A stretch of DNA of 64,000 bases, taken from assembly GCF_032854445.1 (NCBI RefSeq), contig NC_088300.1, positions 75,505,005-75,569,004 on the forward strand, given 5' to 3'. A program made the translations under genes and the position numbers. Below are positions 10,965-22,187 of this stretch, one piece after another (the first letter of the stretch is position 1; every line of letters begins with the position of its first letter). Origin of the DNA: Liolophura sinensis (Eukaryota > Mollusca > Polyplacophora > Chitonida > Chitonidae). Under the pieces are notes generated by a model, which saw only the letters and a list, made by a program, of their open reading frames with translations, was not told the DNA's origin and made no database searches.

Positions 10965-11820
10965 CAGTAGGTATTATACCCGATCCATGTCCGTATTTTC
11001 CGGGGTAAATACAAACCCTTAATGGGGATATTGCCGACACGTGTCCATATCCGGGCTATGTACAAACCCTTAGTGGGGGTATTGCCGACCCGTGTCCATA
11101 TCAGGGCTATGTACAAACCCTCAGTGGGGATATTGCAGACCCATGTCCATATCCGGGCTATGTACAAACGCTCAGTGGGGATATTGCCGACACTTGTCCA
11201 TATCAGGGCTATGTACAAACCCTTAGTAGGGATATTGCCGACCGGTGTCCATATCCGGGGTAAGTACAGACCCTTAGTGGGGATATTGCCGACTCGTGTC
11301 CGTATCCGGGGTAAGTACAAACCCTCAGTGGTTATACTGCCAACCCGTGTCTGTATCCGGGGTAAGTACAAACCCTTAGTAGGCATATTGCCGACCCGTG
11401 TCCGTATCCAGGGTAAGTACAAACCCATGGTGGGGATATCGCCGACCGGTGTCCATATCCGGGGTAAGTACAAACCCTTACTGGGGATATTGCCAACCCG
11501 TGTCCATATCCATGTTAAGTATAAATACACAGTGAGGATAATACCCTACCCGGGTTCATATCCAGACATCATATCCATATCCAGTAAAAGCCATCAGTTG
11601 TGATACCTGCCATGTGGCCTATTTCATTATTTTGTAAGGTTTACACCCTCAGTGGGGTTATGACTTAGGCTCTGTTTATTTTCGTGAGGATAAAATTCCA
11701 CAGTGCATGAGGGGCACCCAAAGCTGGAAAAAGCATGACTGTTTTGTATTTCCTCTGTGAGTAACACCAACACCGGGAAATTAACCTACTGGTTTTGGTA
11801 TTTTCCCACTGCGGGAATTA
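10965..11820. repeat. 51-bp satellite, subfamily 1
   Basis: About eleven clear units of the form CCGGGGTAAGTACAAACCC plus TTAGTGGGGATATTGCCGAC plus CCGTGTCCATAT, with starts 51 bases apart (for example 11041, 11092, 11143). Decayed units continue to about 11820. Because 51 is 17 codons, both strands stay open here (plus 11022-11603, minus 10964-11530) and translate as 17-residue repeats. I treat these as periodicity artefacts. Confidence 0.9.
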
Positions 11821-13810
11821 CTTGGCCGGCTTGGTAGTTCCGTAGTAAGTATACATCCACAGTTATGATAGCCCAAAGGGGATTGATAATTCCAGCCAGC
11901 TTGCTATTTTCGTAGTGGATACACACAAGAGTAGGAAATACGCAGCGGGCTTGTTAGTTCCATAGTAAGTACATACTCAGAGTTGGAAATAGCCAGTTGG
12001 ATTTTTAGTTCTGTAGTAAGTACACGTTCGGAGTAGGAAATACACAGCAGCCTTGGTAGTTCCGTAGTAGGTACATTCCCGGCGTAGAAAATGCCCTGTC
12101 GGTTTGGTAGTTCTGTAGTAAGTACACGCCCAGGGTAGGAAATACCCAGCCGGCTTGGTAGTTCCGTAGAAATTACACACTCGAAGTAGGAAATGCCATC
12201 TCGGCTTGGTAGTTTCGTAGTGAGTACACATTCGGAGTAGGAAATACCCAACCGGTTTGGTAGTCCTGTAATAAGTACACACATAGAATAATAAATACTC
12301 TGTCGGCTTGGTAGTAGGAAATACCCAGCAGATTTGGTAATTCCGTAGTAGATGTATACTCAGAGTACGAAATGCCATGTCGGCTTGGTAGTTCCGTAGA
12401 AATTACACACTCAAAGTAGGAAATGCCATCTCGGCTTGGTAGTTTCGTAGTGAGTACACATTCGGAGTAGGAAATACCCAACCGGTTTGGTAGTCCTGTA
12501 ATAAGTACACACATAGAATAATAAATACTCTGTCGGCTTGGTAGTAGGAAATACCCAGCAGATTTGGTAATTCCGTAGTAGATGTATACTCAGAGTACGA
12601 AATGCCATGTCGGCTTGGTAGTTCCGTAGTAAGTACACACCCGGAGTAGGAAATACCAATCCGGCTTGGTAGTTCCTTTGTAAATACACACTCGGAGTAC
12701 CAAGTACCCAGCCGACTTGGTAGTCCCGTAGTAAGTCCCACACCCAGGGTAGGAAATACCCAACCGGCTTGGTAGTTCCGTAGAAATAACAAATTCTACA
12801 ACACTAAAGTCATGGACTTGTAGCTGATTGTCCGTCTGAAAAGTCTTACTTCTCAATAACTACCAACTGGCATTTTAAAGAAATGCATACTCGGGATAGG
12901 AAATGCCCTGTCGGCTTGGCAGTTCCATATTAAATACAAACTCGGAGTAGGAAATACCTAGCCGCCTTGGTAGTTTCGTAGAAACTACGCACTCGGAGTA
13001 GGAAATGCCCTGTCGGCTGGGTAGTTCCGTTGTAAGTACATGCCCAGAGTAGGAAATACCCATCCAGCTTTGCAGTTTCGTAGTGAGTGCACACTCGGAG
13101 TAGGAAATACCTGGCGTGTTTGGTAGTTCTGTATTAAGTACACACACAGAGTAGGAAATGCCCAGCCGGTTTTGTAGTTCCGTACAAAGTACACACCCAT
13201 CCGGCTTGGTATTTCCGTAGTAAGTACACACCCGGATTAAGAAATTCCCAGTCGACTTGGTAGTAGGAAATACCTAGCGGGCTTGGTAGTTTCGTAATAA
13301 GTACACACACAGAGTAGGAAATACCCAGTCGGCTTGGTAGTTCCGTAATTAGTACACACCCGGAGTAGGAAATATCCAACCGACTTGGTAGTTTCGTAGC
13401 AAGTGTATACCCAGAGAAAGAAATACCCAGTCGGCTTGGTAGTTTCATAGCAAGTACGTACCCAGTGAAGGAAATACCCAGTCGGCTTGGTAGTTTCGTA
13501 GAAAGTACACACCCGGAGTAGGAAATACCCATTCAGCTTTGTAGTTCCTCAGTAAATACACTTGGTAGTGCCGTAGTAAGTACGCACATGAAGTCCAAAG
13601 TACCCAGTCGGCTTGGTAGTTTCGTAGTAGGTACACACACGGAGTAAGAAATATCCAGCAGGCTTGCAGATTCTATAATAAGTACACACTCGGAGCAAGA
13701 AATACCCAGGCAGTTTGGTAATTCCGTAGTATGAACACACTTGGAGTACCAAGTACTCAGTCGGCTTGGTAGTTCCGTAGTAAGTACGTACCTGGAATAG
13801 GAAAAACCCA
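11821..13810. repeat. 51-bp satellite, subfamily 2
   Basis: About 38 units of the form GGAAATACCCAGCCGGCTTG plus GTAGTTCCGTAGTAAGTAC plus ACACCCGGAGTA, also 51 bases long. They align in phase with subfamily 1 (TCCGtaGTAAGTACacACCC against TCCGggGTAAGTACaaACCC), so the two are one family. A 230-base stretch (12171-12400) is repeated almost unchanged at 12401-12630. All three minus-strand frames are open over long stretches, giving overlapping 60-130 residue frames that are not credible genes. Confidence 0.9.
12791..12889 (+). repeat. captured copy of flanking DNA inside the 51-bp array
   Basis: Interrupts the satellite between two normal units. It is over 90 percent identical by eye to 10455-10551, in the same orientation. 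Units resume immediately with CTCGGGATAGGAAATGCCC. Confidence 0.88.
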
Positions 13811-14101
13811 TCCCAGAGCCAGAACCAGAGCAACTTAGTTTACCGAGTGTTAACGTTCTGGTCAAATGTTACTCGATAGGTTGACATATTTGTATGTCTA
13901 CCTGTCGACACACTTGATAAGTGTAAATAAATCGAAACATCGTGTTAATAAACCAATAAGTTGTAAATCCATGAGAAAGACTTTCCCAGTGGACACATGC
14001 GTAGTTAAGTTAAAACCCACAGTCCGAAAATAGTTGTCAGGCTGGCATTTTCCTTGTAAATATAAATTCATTTGATAGTAGTTTATGTGAAATTCGATGA
14101 T

Positions 14102-14255
14102 TGCGAGGCACAGTGTTGAATGTGACAAGACACTGTAGTCATGCGTGTAAGGCACAGTTTTGAATGTGACAAGACACTGTAGTCATGCATGCAAGGCACA
14201 GTGTTGAATGTGACAAAACACTGTAGTGACGCGTGCAAGGCACAGTGTGGATGAC
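14102..14255. repeat. 44-bp tandem repeat, about 3.4 copies
   Basis: AGGCACAGT starts units at 14106, 14150, 14194 and 14238, exactly 44 apart. Each full unit contains the complementary words ACAGTGT and ACACTGT separated by about 14 bases (the second unit has ACAGTTT), so each could form a small hairpin. Confidence 0.85.
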
Positions 14256-14694
14256 TCTAAGACGCAGTAGGCCTACTTCTTCATAGCATTGACACGACAT
14301 TAAACTCCAAGCACCCACTCACTCATAGGGTTGCAAGCACAGTATAGATGATTATCGCGATAAGCTAAAGAAATATCGCGGAATATTGATAAGTTCATTA
14401 CTCTCCTACATTTTTAACAAAACACAGCATTTTCTGGAACAAACACTTCATCGTATTTGTGGAGCAGAGAGTCCTTGATCACAAGGTTTAAACAGGCCTT
14501 AAGCCACCGATTGTGGGCATTCCTCTTATCTAACTGTCATGTTATGTTAACTAAGTTGATGTAAAATCCGTCTCACAGTAACCTTTCCGTATCTATGTGA
14601 TGTGTTTTTCCTCGGATAAAATCCCCTAACCGATAGAGAGATCAACATGAATCATCCACGCCACAGCATGTATGTTTTTCATAACATTGTATAT
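14256..14694. other. no recognisable feature
   Basis: AT-rich linker between arrays. No gene or repeat seen. Confidence 0.5.
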
Positions 14695-15075
14695 TTAACG
14701 ACTCGTATATCTATATGTAAAGTCGACACCCTGATTGTTTCGCCCGTGTATCTGTATGTGATATGTAATCTCGACATCATGACCCGTATATCTGTATGTG
14801 ACGTGTAAACTCGACACCACGATTGTCTCAACCACATATCTGTATGTGACGTGTAAACTAGACACCATGATTGTCTCGCCCGTATATCTGCATGTGATAT
14901 GTAAACTCGACACCATGATTGTCTCACCCGTATATCTGTATGTGATGTGTAATCTCGACACCCTGATTGTCTCTCCAGTATATCTGTATGTGATATGTAA
15001 TCTCGACACCCTGATTGTCTCGCCCGTGTATCTGTATGTGATGTGTAATGTCGACACTCTGATTGTCTCGCTGTT
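14695..15075. repeat. 48-bp tandem repeat, about 8 copies
   Basis: Units of the form GTATATCTGTATGTGATATG plus TAAACTCGACACC plus ATGATTGTCTCGCCC recur at 48-base spacing (for example 14882 and 14930), with one shortened unit near 14770. Since 48 is 16 codons, frames stay open on both strands (14798-15265 plus; 14679-15158 minus). Confidence 0.88.
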
Positions 15076-15079
15076 TCAG

Positions 15080-15192
15080 GATCAATTAGAATGGAGGCTA
15101 GTCGGTATAATTTGGAGAGTTCTACCCCAGCTATACGCGCGCACAGGACAGCAGACAAGGAGAAGCTGTTATCACCTAGAGGAAGTTGTTAA
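15080..15192 (+). CDS. possible exon directly after the 48-bp array
   Basis: A good acceptor-like sequence, TGTCTCGCTGTTTCAG, ends at 15079. Downstream, a short frame with an ATG at 15091 runs 33 codons to TAA at 15190-15192 (start MEASRYNLESS, end SPRGSC). GTTAAGT just before the stop could act as a donor. The residue mix is protein-like, but the frame is too short to assign. A second overlapping frame stays open to 15265. Confidence 0.22.
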
Positions 15193-15679
15193 GTACAAAT
15201 TTCCACAGAGACAGATCGACATGATCTTTTTTCAGCATGCACGTTTCCCTAGAACGTTTCATTAAGGCTATTGACACAGTTTGAACGTGATGTTATTTCT
15301 CTCGGTTTATTCTAACAGCAATGTGGGATACAAATATTAGTGTTTGCATCCATCAAGAATATAAATATGTTTAAAATTTAATACATTTTGCATATTTTGT
15401 TTGAGGACATGTGTTACCCCCCCTCGCCTCCTAACTACCCCCCCCCCCAAAAAAAATACTGTTAGTTTGTTGAACAGATTTTGTAATTTAGTCACGTGAC
15501 AAACAAAACGTAACTCGCACATTCAGTACAATGATGTAATGACGACACCACTGGCGTTGCAGTACGATTTAGTCACGTGGGTTTGATACTGATGCTGATG
15601 GAACTCCTGTGACAACATATAGTGAGGGACATCAAAGACAGGTCACCATGAAAAATGCTCTTGGTGTAATGATTGGTGC
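15193..15679. other. no recognisable gene
   Basis: Contains C-rich and A-rich runs (15415-15460) and otherwise AT-rich unique DNA. Confidence 0.5.
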
Positions 15680-16800
15680 ATAAGTGTGTGCTCAAGAATT
15701 TTCCAGAAAGTTACATTTGTGGTGCAGTGATTATCTCGCTCTACAGTTTCTAATGCAAAAAAAAGAGAGATATTTCAGTGTGACTGGAGCAGGCTACCAA
15801 TTTTTCGATTTTATGGCCTATACATTGCTTCAATGCATTCTTGATATATTAACAGGAAAAGGGAAGTAACATAGATCTGAAAAAAGAAACAGCCTCACGA
15901 GTGTGTCAGCAGCTGACAATCACAGCTTTAGTCGGTTCCGCTTCTTGAGGTGCTCAGTTTCTTACACTGGGGCCGATTCCCCGTCTAACCATACAAGGTC
16001 CTTTCAGTGTCCGAAATATTTATCTTGGTCGAAGCGCCCATAAAAGGCATAAAAGATATGATTGCATAGTAATAATCCGTCAGAAATGCACTCATGGCTA
16101 CAACGAGGCAGGGTATCTTTCATTGACTGATTGAAGATTGACGTTAACCAGAAAAATCTTCTTACCAAAACTTTCTTGAATGTATTTCTACGTGCTGTCA
16201 AAGTTTAGTTTTGGTTAATATTTACCTTCACATGTAAAGCAAAAAAGTTATAATGTGGTCACTTTTGTCATAGTGTTGCAAATTTAAAAATTAGTTTTGC
16301 CCAAGTCTGTAAGACATCCTTAGTCAGAGCCAAGGAAGTCACTGCGGTGAATAGGTAGCACCTTCAGAAAGAGTTCGAATCTTAGTCTTAATTTTCCTCG
16401 AGTAAAAATATAGGCCATCTTGCATCAAATAAGTGTAAAAGAGGATTAAAATCAATAACATATTTTTTCAGTTATTTGATTGTTTTTTAACGGAGTATTC
16501 AACAATTTTTCAGAAAGTTACATTCTTCCACAGTGTGGAATACAAAAAAGATGTGTGAATGGTCATAGTTTTGACTTCATGGCCTATACATAGCTCGTTG
16601 GATCTTTGGAGCTTTATAAATCGCATACTTGCCACATAACAGGAAAACATGAGTAAAGCAAAACTAAAAAAAGTGACCTTACGAATTTGTAACAAGCTTT
16701 CATTCACATCTGTAGTCAGTTTCGCTTCTTGGAGTGTAGAGTTTCTTGCGCTGAGGCGACCCGCCTTACCATACAAGGTTGTTTACAATGGCTCTGTGTT
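15680..16800 (+). repeat. dispersed repeat R3, composite of modules P-Q-R-P'
   Basis: Module P (about 15680-16010) and its diverged copy P' (about 16490-16800) share TTTTATGGCCTATACAT, ACAGGAAAA, then AGTCGG/AGTCAG plus TTCCGCTTCTTG, and ACCATACAAGG. Modules Q (about 16040-16300) and R (about 16320-16440) lie between them. Q-R-P' recurs in the same order at 43320-44235. The frames reported across it (for example 16649-16885) have no recognisable protein. It may be an old, coding-dead mobile element, class unknown. Confidence 0.65.
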
Positions 16801-17689
16801 AAGGATACAGTTTTCATTCTGTACACTAGGTTTCTTATACTGGCAAAATGCTGAGTCTGATTTTTACGCCTTTGCAATGTTTTAATTGTACTGCTATCAG
16901 GTCTAACCACTGTATGCTGCAACGGTGCCGAAGTCTACCATGAAGTCTGCTAAATATTCCTCGTCGTTCTATAATATCTTCCAAACTACGTGCGTGTGGC
17001 CAATTCGCTGTCATAAGCCGTTTGTGATAAGTGTAGCCACATACGTACAGCCTGCACCAGACTTTTCCCTCACACTCAGACAATGCTTGCTATTCTATTC
17101 CTCCATAACTATCAGCCGTTAACAAAAACACTCAACCAGTTAAGCCTTCTGGTGTTCGAAGAGCAACGCATCGATATTTCTGTTGGTGGAAACAGCTTTT
17201 GGCCAGAAGCATATGAATTTCCTGTTGTCTATCACTGACCTAAACAGCTACCGAGAAATAAATGTTTCAAAACAAGCAAAAAATAATGTGTCAAAAAGTA
17301 CAAACTTTGGACACGTTTCCGGGCAACCATAGGAATGATCCATCATGCAAACCCACACAAAAGCACAAAAAAGAACAAAAGACAAAGGCAGCAAATACTG
17401 TTGCGTACATTCTAAACATCACAGAGAACCCCGTGCAAGCGAGATAATTACGGCAAAATATATAGGCATCATTTTCGACAGTAGAATTGTGCAGGTGAAT
17501 GCGTTGTTTAATTCGCACGCCAAGCCCGCTCAAAATTCATTAACAGCACCGCCGACTAGCTTCAACGTCACATAACAAACAACCAATGAGTAAAGCCGCC
17601 ATAACCCGCTAGATTTGAGTAAGCCCGCAGACCAAGATATAAAAAAGGTTTCTTTTGCCTTATTATTAGGTACGTTCCTCAGTAAAGAA
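16801..17689. other. no recognisable gene
   Basis: Several 60-80 residue frames on both strands overlap without domain signature or clear splice sites. Short A-rich stretches occur near 17260-17390. Confidence 0.4.
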
Positions 17690-18445
17690 GACACATCTGT
17701 ACAGTAGGCGGTAATTATTTGTACAGTAGGAGGTAATTATTTGTAAAGTAGGCGGTAATTATTTGTACAGTAGGCGGTAATCAATTGCACAGCAGGAGTT
17801 AATCATCCGTACTGTAGGCAGTATTCATCTGCACAGTAGGCGTTTATCACATGTGCAGTAGGCGTTAATCATCGGTGCAGTAGGCAGTAACCATGGCTAT
17901 ATTAGGCGTTAATCATCTGTACTATAGGCGGTATTTATCTGCACAGGAGGCGGTATTTAGGTGCACAGTAGCCGCTATTTAGCTGCGAAGTACGCGTTAA
18001 TCATATGTGCAGTAGGCGGTATTCATCTGTACAATAGGCGGTAATCATCTGTAGGCGGAAATCACCTGTATCGTGGGCGGTATTCATCTGCGCAGTAGGT
18101 AGTGTTTATCCGTACATTAGGCGGTAACCATCAGAAGCAACCAATCAAAAAAGCCTCAATATCCTGCTTAAGAGGTTGCAGTAAACCAGCAGAATAACCA
18201 GACAAAAACAAGGCGACATTGGTAAGTACGGTCGGAATCGTTAATATGTAAAGTGGTGGCATTCATTTGTACAGTAGGTGGTATTTATTTGTACAGTAGT
18301 TGGTATTCATTTGTATAATAGTATAATTGTTTTGGACAGTAGGTGGTATTCATATTTACAGTGAGTGGTATTCACTTATACGGTAGGTAGTATTCATTTG
18401 TACAATAGGCGGCATTCTTTTGCACAGTAGGTGGTATTCATCTCT
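17690..18445. repeat. 22-bp minisatellite in two sub-arrays
   Basis: Units of the form TTGTACAGTAGGCGGTAATTAT (22 bases) run from 17690 to about 18140. A second stretch with a GTAGGTGGTATTCAT variant runs from about 18245 to 18445. About 100 bases of non-repeat sequence separate them. Confidence 0.88.
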
Positions 18446-20845
18446 CTCATCTCTCTGTGGTAAAAGCGCTATGGGACTCGGAGATTCACTGGGACCCAGG
18501 AATACGAACGTAGACGGTGGCTGATGGCTAACATCACAACGTACAAAAGCCTATCATAATCTAACTGGAAATTGAGTAAAACATCCCTCACAAAAGGTGA
18601 ACCCTTAAGAAACTAGAATTGCTGTAGCGTCCACAATAGATCTCAGAATTTAATGATTCGCCCCACAGCTGACATAATTTCACGTATGCCAAGTATTGTA
18701 AGTACAATAAGTATTCTGGACTGCAATTACAATGAGCGCTTGATCAACCATGTATGAACTCTTGTTGTCGTGCTCGCCATAATTGTTGACAGTTTCCATT
18801 GTTGTTATAGGTGTTATAGGGACACATCCGACGATTGCCATGGAATTTAAACAACACATTTTCTTTTCCAAAGCAGTATGGACATAACATGGTAAAAATA
18901 AGAAACCCGATCTGGCCGAATCTAGACTGTAATATAGCAAACTTTGTATTTCCTGGGTTTTGCTGGGTTAGGTGTCAGTGAACTGGCTTGAGCGTGTCGT
19001 CTGGTGTCTTAAGCGTGGAATTTCAGTCAGTCAGCACTACAAATATGATGACATTAGAGATGGAAAGATGACCCCGTTATTGCACGATTGGAATAGTGTT
19101 GAAAGAGTAAGGTAAAGAACGTTAAAACTCAGACAATACAAGAAAGTGACTAAGACATGTTCCCAAAAACGTGTTCCCGAAAGACTAAATAAAACTCTAA
19201 GGTATATAAATAGGCAAAATTCATTTGACAGATAGACAGTCAGGTGTTTTCAATAATGCGAATAGGCACTGAGCTTCCCAGTCCCACAAATCACCCTAGT
19301 CATTCAATGAAAGACAAACATAAGTACTGCAATTCAGAAGCCTGTTGCAATTTTACATTTGTATTATCGTGCCAGTGTTTCTTAGAACCCTACGCTATCA
19401 AAACGTTGACTTTTTATGTCAAACACCGGTTAAAAAGAGTGCCTGGTTAAAATCATGAGCTATCAATCATGACACAGCAGTGCCCTGACAAGATTTCCCA
19501 TAAACCATTCATCATCAGACCCATGGCAAATTTAAATCGCAGCGTTTTTTTTAAATTCTATTCCCACTGATGTCATCAATCAACGGTACTTAACATCTTC
19601 AAGAAAATAATCAATTTAACGTGTCAAGAATTCAATTACAGAAGATAGGAACTACTGTCCGGATGGGGAAAATCCCCTGTGAGGATGCAATGACGATCGC
19701 AACATACATGTACATGGACAGCTAATTTCTGTAAAAAGTTTCAACACAACTGAATCCAGAGTAACATTAGTCCGAAGTAAATGCTTTTAGGGCGATAGGT
19801 AATGTAATCGTGATCGTCAATTGTATCAGATAGACGTTCATAATCAGAGTTTTGCTTCTTTACAACACGCCTAAAATTGACCACATATTTTGTGAAGTCA
19901 GGTATCACATTAAAAGTACAGGATTGAAGGAAAAAATACGTCACGCTGTCGTCGCTGGTTTTACCATCGATGCTGTAGTCTTGAATTTTATTTAACAACT
20001 GGCTAATACTGGTATTGTTTTTGATTATTTCATGTAAAGTTTGTTCTTCTGAACATTGCTGTTATAAGTGACATCTGTGGTGATACTTTTTCAAGATGGG
20101 GCCATTACTCTTATAAGTGACATCTCTAGGTTGTAGTGTTGGGTTGTAGTTTGATCTTTTTTGCTTTTCTTGAGTTATCAAGCATTTTTGGTATGGTGTG
20201 TGATTAAGCACCATTTTAGGCATGTATGACATAGTGTCTCTGCATGGTATTGTCTTATAATTTGTTATACATTCGTAACTCATATCTGAAGAGAAATGTG
20301 GTGGAGGCAGTAATTGGCAGAATCCTCATGTGCGCTTCACTCACACCTTCCAAGCGGTATCCCGAAGGACAGATTCTTCATTTGTACTTTGTTCATCGAT
20401 TAAAAATGGACTGGAATGAAGATTTCGCATTCAGTGACAAACACAATACAGTGCTGTGAATAGCGCACTGATGAAAGCTGTACCAAGGATATCTGTTCAC
20501 AATACCCAAACTCTTCTGCACGTGTAAACCACAGTCAGTACTTCCGGCTTGTGTCGGATGACAAAACGGAAGTCAGTTGTCAGGGAGATCGATACAAAAC
20601 TGAATAATGGCATTGAAACAGCTGAGCATACTCACCGTAAACACTGAAGACGTGATTAAACTATAGACTTGAGCTACGCCATGTACCTACTGTGTAAGGT
20701 TTATCACAGTCATCAATGTGTGCAATGGATGTTCATCTTGATTGGTCTCATCTTGAGATTATTCATGTCGGGCGAATGAGTGGCAGCCAAAAGAAAATGA
20801 CTTGAAATTATCATTTTCTTTAAAATCAATTCTGTTTTGTTCTGG
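18446..20845. other. no recognisable gene
   Basis: About 2.4 kb of AT-rich, apparently unique sequence. Frames at 18680-18940, 19244-19450, 19741-19998 and 20062-20459 have no domain or splice evidence. The word ACTCTTATAAGTGACATCT near 20110 partly repeats TGTTATAAGTGACATCT near 20060, a short direct duplication. Confidence 0.4.
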
Positions 20846-21145
20846 ATGTGACAATGTCCTGATATTTCCCTAACTGTGACATAGCCCTGACTGTGACATA
20901 GTCCAGACTGTGACATTGTCCTGACTGTGACATATCGCTGACATTGTCTTGACGGTGACATTGCCCTGATTGTTGTGATATTGTCCTGACTGTGACAATG
21001 GCCTGAGTGTGACATTGCCCTGACTGTGACATTGTCATCACTGTGACATTGTCATCACTGTGATATAGCCCTTAATTTCACATTGTTTTGACTGTGACAT
21101 TGTCCTGAGTGTGACATTGTCCTGGTTGTGGCATTTTCTGTGACA
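20846..21145. repeat. 17-18-bp minisatellite
   Basis: Units of the form GTGACATTGTCCTGACT repeat about 16 times with substitutions. Two identical copies with CATCACT stand side by side near 21016-21060 at a 17-base spacing. Minus-strand frames here are repeat-driven. Confidence 0.88.
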
Positions 21146-21624
21146 TTATCCAAGATTATTGTTCTACGTGTTAGGATGTGTCCATGTCTGTGGGTGTGTC
21201 TACTTGTCTGTAAATATCTTTGAGTTTGTTCCTTTGTTTGTTTGTTGGCCAGTGCAGTACCGATTTATCATTTTATCTGTATGGTTGCGGAGAGGTGGCG
21301 AGAGTACAGCCTTGTCACAATCGGTACTAGGACAACTCCCCAACACATAGGCACAGTTCAGACCAAGGGATGCATAGTCCAGTCTTTTGTCTCGGTGCAA
21401 ACCCTAACTTCTGACATTTGCATGATTCCATTATAAGGAATTGGCCTTTGATGTATCTTTTGCAGATCATACAACATGCACGTACATCTCTTAGTATCTC
21501 AGCACTATTGTACAATGTACAAGCGAATTAACACGTGCTCTAACGGCCACAAACAAAAAGTTCCCTATGCCGCTAATAATGACAAATTGGTGTCAGGTAG
21601 TTCAGGTGAAAAAGTGCTTTCGAG
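21146..21624. other. no recognisable feature
   Basis: GT-rich stretch (21160-21250) followed by unique DNA leading into the candidate frame at 21625. Confidence 0.4.
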
Positions 21625-21843
21625 ATGGATAAGAGGGAATCGTTGGCGAAGAGACTCAAAAAGAAGAACCAGCAAGTACTTTTGCCCCAGCCAGTACAAC
21701 AGGATTTGCGAGCAGGAGGTTCGATTTTCTTTGACATACAAAAGAACATATTCACGAATGGAAACTGCTTCGAGCAATATTGTCCATTTCCACTTGAGAG
21801 ACGCCTTGGTGATGTGTCTACACTGGTGCATGTGAACTTGTGA
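21625..21843 (+). CDS. possible small coding exon or ORF, unrecognised
   Basis: A 72-codon plus-strand frame. The ATG has a purine at -3 and G at +4. It begins MDKRESLAKRLKKKNQQV (basic), then contains GGSIFFDIQKNIF and a Cys-containing segment NCFEQYCPFPLERR, and ends at TGA. The residue mix is more protein-like than most frames here. No TATA, acceptor, polyA signal or known domain was identified. Two overlapping frames are also open, which weakens the case. Confidence 0.25.
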   Translation: MDKRESLAKRLKKKNQQVLLPQPVQQDLRAGGSIFFDIQKNIFTNGNCFEQYCPFPLERRLGDVSTLVHVNL

Positions 21844-21907
21844 TGGCAGGCAAAAACCTTCCTGTGGTTAAACGAATAATTACGACATGTTCGTTTTCTT
21901 AGCTTGT

Positions 21908-22175
21908 AGGGGCCTCCGTGGCTCAGTCGGTTAGCGCGCTAGCGCAGCGTAATGACCCAGGAGCCTCTCACCAATGCGGTCGCTGTGAGTTCAAGTCCAG
22001 CTCATGCTGGCTTCCTCTCCGGCCGTAAGTGGGACGGTCTGCCAGCAACCTGCGGATGGTCGTGGGTTTCCCCCGGGCTGTGCCCGGTTTCCACCCACCA
22101 TAATGCTGGCCGCCGTCGTATAAGTGAAATATTCTTGAGTATGGCGTAAAACACCAATCAAATAAATAAATAAAA
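21908..22175 (+). mobile_element. family A SINE, full length with 12-bp target duplication
   Basis: Complete copy with a tRNA-like head (CTCCGTGGCTCAGTCGGTTA, B-box-like GAGTTCAAGTCC), body, and tail (CACCAATCAAATAAATAAAT). TTCTTAGCTTGT is found at 21896-21907 and again at 22176-22187. The clean duplication and canonical sequence make this the best reference copy in the window. Frames inside it are by-products. Confidence 0.95.
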
Positions 22176-22187
22176 TTCTTAGCTTGT

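Noticed and set aside
11821-13810. CRISPR-like appearance of regularly spaced repeats
   Set aside because: There are no distinct spacers; the whole unit repeats with random substitutions, and the surrounding sequence is animal-type with SINEs.
11904-13865. A dozen overlapping minus-strand ORFs of 60-133 codons suggesting a repetitive protein gene
   Set aside because: All three frames are open because the 51-bp unit has few stops on that strand; frames overlap each other and none has a start, splice or domain context.
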